Of a DNA stretch of 64,000 nt, positions 11,119-23,075 are shown piece by piece. The number at the start of each line of letters is the position of its first letter. The first letter of the stretch is position 1. The notes under the pieces were generated by a model. That model was not told the origin of the DNA. It searched no databases and saw only the letters and a list, made by a program, of their open reading frames with translations. This stretch comes from Epiperipatus broadwayi. Taxonomy: Eukaryota > Onychophora > Udeonychophora > Euonychophora > Peripatidae. Both the position numbers and the translations under genes were made by a program. Location: the NCBI GenBank assembly GCA_028023455.1, contig JAQFVV010012395.1, forward strand, positions 4,526,001 through 4,590,000, given 5' to 3'.

Positions 11119-12370
11119 CTTTATAATACTTATTAATTTATCTCGTATTTTCCTAGTGCAGGTTTCAGACAATAATCAATTAGAAAAGTGTGAATTTCAC
11201 TTCTAAAACATCAAAAAATCTGATTCATAAAATATGGTAAACTCTTTGCTTTGAGTTTTAGTTCATAACACAAATCTTCAACTAAGCGATCCACTAATTT
11301 TTTGTAATTACTAATCTAGTTTTACAATTCATCACAGTCTGCTCATTTTTACCTATAGAGGCATTACTATATATAAATACTTTTTAATGTTTATATATTA
11401 ATGTTTTGAATATTTAAAAAAGAAAAGATTATTCAATATTAAAATCTTTAAAACTTGCTGAGCGTGCTTTTGACCACTAAGGCCAGACTCATGGAATTTA
11501 TAATCTGCTGAGTCTGTTGTGAGATTTGAATCAGGTAGATATTATGTAAATGACTAATTTAAATATTTTACTTTTTGGAAAATGGAACACTATTTGTTTT
11601 TTTGCATGGGGATTATTAGAGGTGTGGTTCACCTCTATTTTGCATTTTTTATTGTCACGTTCACGATATATGATGTTTACTTGAAATATATTAAACATTT
11701 AAATAAAAAAAAATTATCCATGGTTTCATGTCTGCTTGTTGTGAGGATAACTTATATTTTCTTATAATATTTCATTACGATATTAATTAACATATTATGG
11801 TTGTATTCTATTTTGCATAGATGTTGGTATACTTTTCCCCTATTAAACCTTTTTCCAATCTTCTAGTTTTTTATATAGGCATTTCCTTCTTGTGTATAAA
11901 ACTTTTTTTTCTCCATATTATGTTTAGACTTACACAAATGCTAATCATATACCAAAGCAAACATGCTCCATATTTACTTCATTTATTTACTTATATAAAC
12001 ATGCATGTGTGTATATTTTTCTGTTGTGAATTTAAACAATAACTCTTTAAAACAAACAAAATTTAACAAATTCTAAGCATCTTTCTCCTATTAAGTAAAC
12101 GCTCAATTTTTTTTTAAAAAAAAAAACCCTTAATTTTTTTAAACTCTTAAAAATATTGATCTCATTATTCACAAAATTCAAATTTATTACCAATTCTTTG
12201 ATGATTTCAAAATATCTTGATGTACACATACCATTAGCAAGTTATAAATGAAAAAAATTATTTATGGATATTAGTATTATTTTTAAACTCAGTAAGGATA
12301 GCATGCTTTCATGTGACTCATGTTATTTTGTAAAGGATTTAGTAGTTCCTTTATAAGGTGTCATTAATAA
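11119..12370. other. Unannotated AT-rich sequence
   Basis: No supported gene. A segment at about 11460-11540 vaguely recalls a tRNA-Leu body but does not fold convincingly (see rejected items). The short open frames here are low-complexity. Confidence 0.4.
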
Positions 12371-12715
12371 CTGAAACACAGGCTTATTATATACAAGAAT
12401 CTCGGTCTCAACCTCAGGGTGGCCTTTGAGCGTTCCATCATCATACTTTCAATTGGATGGATGGTTGAAGAGTTGGAGTTGGAGTAGATTGAAGCCTGTC
12501 CATTAAAGTATGAAGATTGGCTATCTTAATATATATATCTGAGCACTTATAGCATATATGTGTATAGAGATGGTAATCTGGACCAACTGATGATTGTTGG
12601 TTTAGCATGAAATACGTATATTGGTGATTATTTATCTTTTCAACATTGTTTTAGTGTATCAGTGTTATGAGATAGAGTGGAGAGTGGTGGGAAAGTCTGT
12701 GCTCATATACCCTAT
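12371..12715 (-). mobile_element. Foldback (MITE-like) element, family A, copy 2
   Basis: This is the reverse complement of the element at 2660-3075 over nearly its full length. Shared blocks include GAAGAGTTGGAGT, GATTGAAGCCTGTCCATTAA and GACCAACTGATGATTG. The right terminal repeat GAAAGTCTGTGCTCATATA is at 12691-12709. The left terminus is shortened by a deletion relative to copy 1. It is noncoding. A fragment of the same end may lie at 61795-61850. Confidence 0.6.
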
Positions 12716-13049
12716 ATATGGTGTCATTAATTAACATGGTTTTTCTAAGAATAATCTCATTAATGAAATTTTATAACTGTTGATTGTTTCAAATCTGCTC
12801 TTCTGTAGGAATATAATTAATTCTATAATGTAAGTGGATGTATTAACAATATTTAATACAAATTGATGTGGTTTGTAATTATTTTTATTAAAATGCCCTA
12901 TTACTTGTAGTATATTAATCCCTTTCTATTATATTCATCATTATTGGCAACGGATTCCAGCTGCATATTTTCTGATCCATATATTTTGGAAATAAAGTCA
13001 ATCTTATTTATTTTAGATAAGATTAATCTTGCCCAAATTAATACATGGA

Positions 13050-13350
13050 GAGTGTCCGATTGGAACATAAGGTCCTTGGCTTGATTCCAGTTCTGGCATT
13101 TCCATTGCTTGAACTTCTTATGAACTACTGAGCAATAAAGCCATTCAATTAATTTAGGTTTAGTTTAATCCTCTGTTTTACAAATAAATAACTTAAATCA
13201 TCTCATTTATCATATGTTAAAGGTCACTTTTAATACACAACTCAAATAAAGTTCTACATATTTTAGGAAACCTAAAGATTCCTGGATCGAATCTCAAACT
13301 CTCATTCTGGTGGTCAAATGTCATCTGAACTTCCTGTCTCGAATAAATAG
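13050..13350 (+). repeat. Tandem SINE-like B-box remnants
   Basis: Two islands lie about 200 bp apart: GGCTTGATTCCAGTTCTGGC near 13078 and GGATCGAATCTCAAACTCTC near 13282. Both resemble a Pol III B box followed by a common body ending in a TTGAACTTC-type block. They also resemble the islands near 950 and 1265. I infer an old tRNA-derived SINE family. No A box or clear target duplication is preserved. Confidence 0.3.
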
Positions 13351-13360
13351 AAATCAATTT

Positions 13361-15640
13361 TTGATTTTTTTTATCAAAATAAAATTTTTATATTTTGGCC
13401 ATATAGTGATGAGATTGATTCTCCATAATTTTTGTTGTCATTCTGAATATTGAGATATTATAGTTGTTTGTGCTTAGGCAGTGGACATCCGAATTTTCAT
13501 TGATGATGATCAAATGTTGCTAGTTCATAAGATGCTGTTGCTTAGGTAACTCCATCTTTTTTTATAAAAAAATTAAATTACTTGATATATGTATAAATTT
13601 AGAAAATTGAATATGAGAATATAGGAAGCTATAAAAATTTATAATAATGCAGTTGCTCAATAGGTTTTTAATAACTTAAATTGTGGATTGCTCGTAACAA
13701 ATGTCTCTGATGTCTTGCAAGATAACATTAGTTCATGAAGAACTGGATACTATTTTTAATACAAATACTCTTTACCTTTTTTTTTTTTTCTTATTATCTT
13801 TCCAATTTTTTTTTTTTTTTATGTCGCTGTCTTTAGTCATTTAGATCATTATAGGTTTGTCATCTTGAGCTGTTCTTGCCATCAGTCATATCTCTTTTAA
13901 GTACAACAATGTGATCTATGTACAGCTGCAATTGTATTTTTTAGTTATATTTATAACATATCTTTATATATACGGTCTTGCTTTGGAATTGGATTTGTTT
14001 CATTTGACCAATGACTGTATTTTTGATCAATTCTATTCTGAAATTCCATTTTCCCATATAAATTTGGGAATATTTAATGAAAAAAGTATCTGCAAAAATC
14101 GGTCTCATCCAATAACTAAGTCATTTTTCTCCATACTATTAAGCTATAATACTTTAATTGTTTTTATTTAGGAGTTTGTTTAGTGTTAACTTGTTTCTCT
14201 TTCAAAAGAGTATGTTGTAGACCAAATAAATATAATAAACTTTTTTCAAATCAATAATAGTTGATATCTTATTATAAAAAATAATTGTATGAGAGAATTT
14301 CACATGTGCTTAATACTGTGCAATTTCTTCAATCTTTTCTTTAATCAGACTGACAGTTCAATTGTGCAAGCTTGCACACACATATAGTCTTAGGTTAAAA
14401 TAGTAGAAATTTACTTATTAACAAATTCAAAAATATCATTCATATTACCAGTAATACTTAGAAATTATTGAAGTAAATATTTTATCTTATCACACTAGAT
14501 GGAAATATCACATATAAATTAATGATAGTTTTAAATCTTCATTCATCTTTTTATTTTGTATAAATGTCCTAGAAAATTAATACTTATTAGAGGTATAGTC
14601 TACTTTAATAGACTTGTCATATTTCTGGTTTACTTTATAAACTTTTTTATTTTTATGAAGTTTGTGCACAATATAGTATAAAGATTTTCTGATTGTAGAT
14701 TTCATGAGCTTCTTGCTAAATCATAATTGCAAATAGTTTCTCATTTGTATTTTTTTTTTAAAGATGTAACTCTGGGTTATTTCCCCATTCTTTTAGTTTA
14801 AAACAATAAAATTAATTACAATCTTTATTTTTATTTTCAATCTTTTTTTTTTGCCCTTTAGTAACAAAAAAAAAATAAATAAAATAATATATATATATGA
14901 ATAGTTTTATTTGCCATGTTTGTGTACATTAAATGGAAATTCTAACAATTTTAATAATCACATAAATAAACTATGACTACTGAATATGTAGTGCTGAAAA
15001 TACACTTATACATGGAGAAAACTATTATTATAATATGCACATTAGGATTTAGTTGTATCACGAATAAGATTGCATTATATATAAATACTTACACTAATCC
15101 TCCTTATCCGCAATATTTGGCTCCAAGCCGCATCATGGATATTGAAATTTGCAGGTAGTAGCAATTTATATTGTCTTTTTAAACAGTACAAATACATATT
15201 GTCTACACAAAAAAAAAAATATGTAAAATTATTTTTTATATAATATTTTTTTGATTCATGGATAAATGAAATTGTGGATGTGGGGATCACAAATAATCTC
15301 TATCTCATAAATCTGATTTTTCATAATTAACTTCTTAGCATGTATCCTCATAAATAAATTATCTCTAGATAGACTTTATTTGATACCATTATTGTAATTA
15401 AATATGTAGCAGTAAGAATATAATCTTATTTGCAGAATAACTTTTATTATGGTGTCTGCACTTAAACTTGAATAGAAATAAGATTACATTAATTTGTGAG
15501 CTAGTTATTTTACAATAAAAAAAAATAATTATGAGCTTTCTAATTATTTAAATAGGGATTCAGACCAATATTTTTAGTCTATTTATTAAGTATTCTTCTA
15601 AATTTTTGATCCATGTAGTGAATCTGGAATAATCTTAATT
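13361..15640. other. Unannotated AT-rich intron-like sequence
   Basis: Contains T runs near 13780 and 13805 and a short (TA)n near 14888. No gene, exon or repeat family was recognised. The open frame at 13911-14171 has no protein-family features. Confidence 0.45.
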
Positions 15641-15647
15641 ATTTATT

Positions 15648-15925
15648 AATTTTGATGATTCAATAATAAATGGTTTTAATGATTTAAATAATTTGTTTAA
15701 AGCTGAAAAAAAAGCATGAAACACTTAAAATTTCATTCATCTTTTAGTTAGAAAACATGTATATACATATATTATGAATTGGTTTTCAAACAACCAGAAA
15801 ATTAAAAGATTAATAAAATTTTAACAATGTTTCATGCTTTTTTTTTAAAAAAAAATTTTAAACATACCTTTAAATCATTAGAACCATTTAATATTTATGT
15901 CAAATAGAGATTTTACTATTCATAT
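15648..15925. repeat. Foldback repeat, family C
   Basis: The left arm contains AGCATGAAACACTTAAAATT at about 15713 and ATGATTTAAATAATTTGTTT at about 15679. The right arm holds the reverse complements at about 15815-15845 and 15870-15890. Relatives lie at 17095-17290 and about 21541-21670, so this is an interspersed family rather than a unique hairpin. It is noncoding. Confidence 0.45.
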
Positions 15926-16068
15926 TTAAATTTATTATTTGGATGTTGGCTTAACAATCTTATAGATTTACACTTTAGTAATTCACTAAAAAATCAAAAT
16001 TTCTAATTGATTATGTTATCATCCAGCATTTATTTATAATTGTATACTGTATATATATATATATATTT

Positions 16069-16979
16069 TCTCCTGAACTGAATGTGAAACATAATCAATT
16101 TAATAGACAACTATATATTTAAATCAAAAAATTTATTTCCATCAAATCGACTTTCATTCAAAATTGAATCTTGTCAAGATGTTATAATAATTCAAAAAAA
16201 TGTCATATGATTTACATATCATCTAGCATACTCTATTGGCCAATCCCAACCCTAAAAAATGTTTTCATAGTTTCCAATTTTTATTTAACACCCATTTTCT
16301 TACAACTTTATTGAAACTTTTCCAATTTTTTATTTAACATCAATTTTCCTCCCAACTTTATTGAACCTTGTATTAAATTCATACATTTCTCTTTATTTTC
16401 TTGTATATATATATTGTCTTATACACTTTCCTTTCTTTATAATTTCTACAGTATTTGATCACCTCAATACTTTCTTCACATATCATAACATGTCCTGTTT
16501 CTAAAAAATAGTAAAATGATTCTGACTTAATATCTCTCCTATTTATTGCTCTGTCATGTTTCTTACCCCATTTTATTTTACTTTTCACTGACTGACCTAT
16601 ATATACCATCATACATCCCTTGCACACAATTTTATAAATTATTCCTATCTTACCACTCCTATCATTTCTCAATTTTTCCATTACTCACTAACTTTTTTAA
16701 TGATTTACTATTTTTCCATCCTATCCCTATATTCTCATTTATTATTTTTTTCCTATCATTCAGAATTCTATATACCTCCTTCAAATACAGAGCAGAAATC
16801 CATTTCTTAGTCTTTCTTTCATTTTTACTGCTAACTTTCTTACATCCTTTTCTATCCCTCAATATATTTCTTACAACCTAACATCTTGACAAGGTTCAAT
16901 TTTGAATGAAAATCGATTTGATGGAAATAAATTTTTTGATTTAAATATACAGCTGTCTATTCATATTCAGTTCAGGAGA
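16069..16979 (-). mobile_element. Penelope-like retroelement remnant bounded by inverted repeats
   Basis: Inverted repeats of about 100 bp (16069-16174 and 16879-16979) enclose a segment encoding the carboxy-terminal part of a Penelope-like protein on the minus strand. The arms share TCTCCTGAACTGAAT at the outer edge and TAACATCTTGAC at the inner edge, with a small indel. Penelope-like elements are known to carry terminal repeats in direct or inverted arrangement, which fits this. The polymerase itself is missing. I infer an internally deleted or 5'-truncated copy. Confidence 0.6.
16379..16862 (-). pseudogene. Penelope-type GIY-YIG endonuclease domain, frameshifted
   Basis: Two overlapping minus-strand frames form one broken reading frame. 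Frame 16862-16662 contains KKWISALYLKEVYRIL and GIGWKNSKSLKKLVSNGK, like the linker between polymerase and endonuclease. Frame 16681-16379 holds the nuclease: GIIYKIV at residues 13-19, then C20 and C23, then YIGQ at 27-30, with H42 and GH at 63-64. The cysteine pair between GIY and YIG is a hallmark of the endonuclease of Penelope-like elements. This domain nicks target DNA for reverse transcription. A frameshift near 16670 and absence of the upstream polymerase make it non-functional. Confidence 0.8.
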
Positions 16980-17094
16980 AAGTATTTAAGAAAGACAACA
17001 TAATAGCTTTAAAGGAAATACCATCAAGTGAAATATATATATCATTTTTTCAATGTTAGCATTATATGTGCAATAGCATGTAAGATTAGAAAGA

Positions 17095-17290
17095 AGAAAA
17101 CTCAATTTTTTATTGTGAATCAAAACATGAACAGAAGTAAATGTTTGAATTGAAGACATTTTTAGTAACAATGTTTTGTCCCTCCCCCCTTTTGAGCTTT
17201 AAACAAATTATTTAAATCATTGAAACTATTTACTATTGAAATGTCAAAGTAGAGATTTTAATTTTCATATTCAAATTTATTATTTCTGAT
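17095..17290 (-). repeat. Family C repeat copy
   Basis: The segment with TTTAAACAAATTATTTAAAT, then TCATTGAAACTATTTACTAT, then AAAGTAGAGATTTTA is the direct counterpart of 15860-15950 and the reverse complement of part of 21541-21670. It lies just right of the Penelope-like remnant, so two direct copies of this repeat bracket that remnant. Confidence 0.4.
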
Positions 17291-20200
17291 TTTGATCTTC
17301 CTGTCTTTATATATTTTTTTCTTTATCAATAAAATTCAGAGATCCAAATGATCTTGTCAATAAAGGGTCTTTTACATAACACTTATTGAAATATTTGTTT
17401 GTTTAGAAGTTAAAATGGTTTTAATATAGTAATAAAAATATTTTTAACATGATGGTACAATTTTATACTGTATTATTTTGGGAATGATAATTGTTTCCAT
17501 GATGATTGTTTGAAAAAGGTTCATTAAGAATCACTGTATATGCACACACACATATATAGGTGTTTTCCATCCTAAAAGATGGGTGAAATAATTGAGTAGT
17601 ATGATATTTCTACAATTAAAAGATAAGATTTGATAATCATTAGGATAGTTTGGGCACCTTGCTGACCATCCTAGTGTTATATATCACTGATTTTCCCAAA
17701 CTTATTTTAATTTGACTATTGTGACCTATCTATTTGACTCTAAAAACCACAATATGAGTAAAATCAGTGAGCACTAAATGGTAGAGCAGCTACATGCTTA
17801 CCACCATTTTTAAGCTAATTAATCATCTTTTGGGAATAGTTCAGGATTTGTAATACTAGTCTTCCATTTATTGTTATCTTTCTATTGGAAGATAATAGTT
17901 AAAAAATTCAGATATCTCAAGCTTTGTATCTTAGTGACCAACTAGTATGTATAGCTTATAAATATTATACTTGAGCATTAAACATTTGGACATACAACTT
18001 AGTATACAATAATTTTACTTGAATTTGCATAGTTGGATTTTGGAATTGAAAGAGAGATGCCACTACAGAATAGATATTTCAAGCTAAGAGATAAAAAAAA
18101 AAAAAAAGACTAAAAATTCAGAATCTGTCATATGTATTAATATGGTGATTGTAAATAACAAACTTTGTAGTATGATATCATTTTTTATCATTTCAGCACA
18201 TTATTTTAAGTTTGTGGGTTATCTTTTGTATAATAATTATGAATTAAAGTATTATTGATTCACTTTCTAGCTTTTGCCATTTGCTATGATCAATGCGAAC
18301 TTAAGTTCTTGTTTAATTGTAAGACTATATGTGTATATAGCACACAGTGTGCTATTAGTAACAGTTGAATGTATTTGGAATATTTAAATAAAATTAAATT
18401 TATTTAAAGACATTCAATACTCATATTAGATGATAGAAATAGTCCCTCATATAAATATAACTAAAACACTATCATCACAAACTTTGTTTGTATTATTTCA
18501 GAGATCTCTTATTTTTACTTATCAGTCACTAGTTAAACAATTATATCTAATGTTAATAAGTCACTTTTTTAAAAACAGATAATCTTTTTATTGCTGAACA
18601 ATTTTTTTGTTTGAGTTAATATGCTTACCACTTTCTTATTATCATATAAAAAATATATAGCTAAATGATGTTACCTTTTTGGTTTTTCAGATTAGTCACT
18701 GCATACATTTATTGGTTGTCTTATTAACATAACACAATTCTAGCATCTATTATTTAGAGCTATATATACCTTTGCTATGCATAATATGATCAAAATACTA
18801 CATTTATTCTGGTCTCTTGGTTCAAATTATCATTCCAGCCATTATAATTATATCAAAATTTCTCCCCTTTGTTTTCCTTACTCTGCTGTATTCCTATCTC
18901 ACATCATACTTCAAAGCCAGCATAACCACAATGTGACTATGGCTGGGATCTGGCAGATCTTACCATTGATTAGCTGCTTTTTGTGTGTTTTTTTACCAAC
19001 ATCTTAATTCATTTCAAATGACCTCTGTATTTGCTTGCTTCGTCCTCCATTTTTCTCAATCAGGAATTGAATGATGGGAAAATGAAGGTGGCAACTATTC
19101 TTTCATTTAAAATAAAGTAATAATACAATACTTTTATTATATTATTATGTGCAATTTTTTAAAATATTTTAACTTTGTTTATGATTTATTAAATGACTCC
19201 TCAAAGAACTCCCTAATTATTTTATTTAACATATTTTCAACTAGATAATTTTTAAATTATTAAATTATCGGGGACTGTAAGAAATATAGGGTTAACAGAG
19301 CTCTGGAATGAATGAATGAAGTCTAAACTACGATAACTTGCTGTTATATAATGTACTAAATTAATATACTAAATTAACTGCAAGACTAACATATACTCAG
19401 ACAAAACATTGAAATATTAAATATAACTTTAATGCGTTTTCACTGTTGAGTACTCTTTTTAAAGGCATTTGAAAAGGATGCTATCAACAAAGAAAATACA
19501 TTAGGGTTGAATTTACCATTAAGTATAAGGTGAACAAAACTTTGGAATGAATTACTAAGTTATTTAAAAACCATGAGTAAGTTATTTGATATTTCTGTGC
19601 CCTTTTTGTCTCTGGTCAAGTTGCTTATAAGCAAGATTTTAAAATGTGATTTAATTTTAGATCTGTATGGCTGAGTTAGAAGGTAACAGGTTTAATTAGA
19701 CTTAAGATGTTTGAAACTTATAGATTGCATAGCATAAAGTCATCTAGTTGAATATCTATCTTAGCAGTTTCTTCTGGACTGAGTTAATGATAAGTAGCCA
19801 GAAGCTGATGACAGAATTATATTCCATTGACAGAACTGCCATATAGTCTTATCTTATTTTATATCTATTTAAAATATACTAATATCTTAATTTATATTTC
19901 TAAGCATTTTCTAAGTAATATTTATAAATTTAAATATAAATTTCATTTTTTAAAGTAATCTTATTGTTTTTATTATATAGCAAGCTTGGATTGTTTTTTC
20001 CTGTTGCATGATACTTTGGGAATAACTTTTTCTGTGTGCCCTACATTTTTATTTCAGTGAAGGCAGGTTACATGAAAGAAGATAATGTTTAGTTTTTAGC
20101 TGAATTTAGCACATGGTTTTTATTGTAGAAACCATTTTATGACTAAGCTCATAGGATGCTAAAAGCTTGTTTAAAACTTAAAAAAAAATTCTGCTTCTTT

Positions 20201-21540
20201 AGCAGCTAGATTAAGACTTGACTGTTCTCTTCAATAGCTAAGTTAGAAAATTTTCTTCTTACCAGACACTTGGATCTTCTCACTTATTCACACCCCATTA
20301 TTTTTTTGTCTAGAACAATCCTGACTACAAGCCAATCATAATCTATCTTTAACCTGATAATTTTTATATCCAATTAGACACATTTTTACAAATACAATTG
20401 CTCTGATATTTCCCTCCTTAATCGTAGATATTGAAAAACGAGTCAAGAACCTAAATTAACATCATAAAATTCTTGGCATTTCTTTCTAATTAAAAATTTT
20501 TTTTTGCAAAAAAGAAAAACAAGATAATCAGTTAATTACACTGATTTGATTTTTTGTAATGTAGAGACAAAAAGGAAAGAAAAACAACAACTCTAATTAA
20601 AAATAAAATTTACCAAAAGCATTAAAATCTTTTTTTTTTTTTTTTTTTTAAAATACTCTTAAACATAAAACTTTGTCTCTTTTAAAAGGTTAAAATTAAG
20701 TATTAAACAATTTACTAAAAAGAGAAAGTTTTTTTTCCCCCACTTGGTATACATATATTTAAAAAAAAATAAAAGCAAGTGCTAATTAAATAAAATTATT
20801 GAAGAGAGAAGAAAAGAATAGCCTACCAATATTTACAATTTACAATACATATTAAAATATGCATATTATAATTTTAAAAAAAAAAGATTTGACGATTATT
20901 TAAAAAATTGTCTATAATGTTCCTACTATCATGTGGGAAGGAAAATAAAATATTTAACTAATTTCAACCCATTATTATTATAAAAGAAATGTGCATGGGA
21001 AAATTAAATTATTATTTTCCCTATCAAGTAAGTAACCCTAAACTAAACTTGAGGAACATGCTGCCAACTATCAAATATTTTTAATGCAGCATTGTAGCCA
21101 ACTGGTTATAATATGTTGACGTTTTCATTACATGGTCTACATATGCAAGGGAAGCTTTGTTCTATTTCAAGGTTTTTCTTTTTTACATAACATTTTCATA
21201 TTTATAATATTTTATAAATTTTCTCAACTTGTTTTTCCTTGCACCATACACATCTTTGTCTTATGGAAGCAACTATTTCAACCAAATTCATACATTAAAA
21301 AGTTAGGCCATTGTTTGCTATCATGGCATGACAGAGCTAATGCTTTTTTTTTTCTATTATGGAAGCATGACAATAATTCAAAAATATTTGTAATATCTTA
21401 AGAATTTTTTCCTATCGTCCTAAATAATTTACTTATTGTGTACAATAATTTCACTATGGTCATTCAAATGCTAAAAAAAATTATATTTTTTGAATTTATC
21501 ACATGTCAGCAAGGTAAAGGTAATTTTTCAATCTGCTTTT
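17291..21540. other. Long unannotated AT-rich intron-like stretch
   Basis: No exon, RNA gene or clear transposon was found. Long T and A homopolymers occur (for example near 20630 and 18093). Two weak LINE-tail-like scraps near 19285 and 19530 were not accepted as features. Confidence 0.45.
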
Positions 21541-21670
21541 TGTTTGTATATTCATCTGATTTTAATGATGTAAATAATTTGTTTAAAGTTAACAAATCAT
21601 CTAAAAATGATGCTTTTATTTAAAGCATTTGTTTCAGTTTATATTTTGATTCACAATGAAAAGTCAAATT
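21541..21670 (+). repeat. Family C repeat copy
   Basis: GATTTTAATGATGTAAATAA and the following TTTGTTTAAAG, with TTTTGATTCACAATGAAAAG further on, match the reverse complement of 17095-17240. It is noncoding. Confidence 0.4.
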
Positions 21671-22324
21671 GCTTCATATTTCTCTAATTTCACAACACCA
21701 TTGGTTGATACAGAAATTTTTATAGATAAAAATGTCAGATGTTTTAGGTAGAACGAAAAAAAAAAATTGTTTGCAGGAAGTCCAGTAGCTGATTGACTTT
21801 GATCATTGATATGTCTATGGACAATATGAAAACTTGCTTTCTTAGCAGTATACTTTTAATTATTTCTAACTGAGAGAAAATAAGCAGAATGTTGTTGAAA
21901 TGTTCAACAAGCAGTTTAGAATACCATGTGTAATCACATGAATAATCTTTTGTTTATCTCTATATAGAAAAACTTGATTATAAATTGTGTTGTATAGTGT
22001 TGTTTTTTTTTTGATATACACTCCAAAATAATTTGCTTAAAATTTAATTATTTATAATAACATTGAAAATTGTTTAAGATTTAAATTGTGAAATTGCATT
22101 TGCATGTTTATAGTAGAAATGGCATAGCCTTTTCTGATGTATTATCTGAATACTTTTCAGAAAGAAAATTATTTCTTTTAATGGCAAGTGTGAAAACATT
22201 CAAAGTTTATATATTTTTGGTGAGAAAAAATTATTTATGTACTTAATAATTTAATATTTTGCTGATGAGCAAAAAATATCTAATAATTATTTCAAAATAT
22301 TTTCTTAATTGTTTTTTGTAGGTT

Positions 22325-23075
22325 TATTTTTTTTTTCTCTCTCTCTATTCAGTTTAGGTTTCTCATTCATGGGTTACGTTGCTGGATTCCTATTTTTAGT
22401 TCAGTTTTTTCAAAATCAGAATCTGACCCGTTTGTTTCTACATCATTTTTAGTTTCGTCACTTTCTTCAGGGTGTAACTTATTCATATCAATTTCTTTCA
22501 TGTTTGATTCTTTTTCTTCATTAATTTCTATCTATCCAACATTTTAATTTTTAGCTTTCATTTTATTTTTTTTTAGCACAAAAACTTCACTTCTTTGCTG
22601 GCTTTCTTTATATCCATTAAGAGTTTTCTGAAATTTCATTTCTTTAATGTACTTCTCAATAATACTTTTGTTGTTAATAATGTCTCACTGTGTAAAATCA
22701 TTGAAGAGCATATTTTGTATCTTAAGTCAGAAGTTACGTTTAGATAAAAGCTTGTGATATTATTTCTCAATAACATATTCTACCAATAAAAAAAGTTGTT
22801 GCTTTAATTCATGATAACCAATTTACATTTTATCATGTCAGTTTCCATTATTTTTGAACTAGGGTGAGTTTCTAAAAATGTCATTTCATCTTTAATATTG
22901 TAAAATGTACTTTCAATAGACTTGGATGAACTTTCAACATTGGCAATTTTATGATTTTCCAGCCCAAGAAAATTTAAAAATATTCCATCCAAGAAATGCA
23001 TGTGTTGTGATAATGATGAGAACTAGGCCATCAGTGCATGAGCTCCCTGTAGTTTTTTAAGCTGATCTCAGAGTC
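22325..23075 (-). pseudogene. Probable processed pseudogene of an unrecognised coiled-coil protein
   Basis: A decayed but clearly protein-like frame runs leftward with few stops over roughly 210 codons. In order it shows a hydrophobic/helical start (DQLKKLQGAHALMA), then SSLSQHMHFLDGIFLNFLGL, a 65-residue open block ending near 22804, after a frameshift HELKQQLFLLVEYVIEK, then NKSIIEKYIKEMKFQKTLNG, a basic stretch (VFVLKKNKMKAKN), and an acidic tail with PEESDETKNDVETNGSDSD, ending RNP-stop. An A-rich tract follows on the minus strand (T run at about 22328-22336). Intronless layout, A tail and scattered stops suggest retroposition of a host mRNA. I cannot name the parent. Helical repeats and an acidic Ser/Glu-rich tail are all that can be said. 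Confidence 0.5.

Noticed and set aside
11460-11540. tRNA-Leu-like sequence (GACCACTAAGGCCAGACTC ... GATTTGAATC)
   Set aside because: Stems do not close and the acceptor is missing. Too weak even for a SINE call.
19260-19600. Two motifs near 19285 and 19530 resembling the LWNELP-type end of some LINEs
   Set aside because: Each needs a frameshift and covers fewer than 20 residues in AT-rich sequence.
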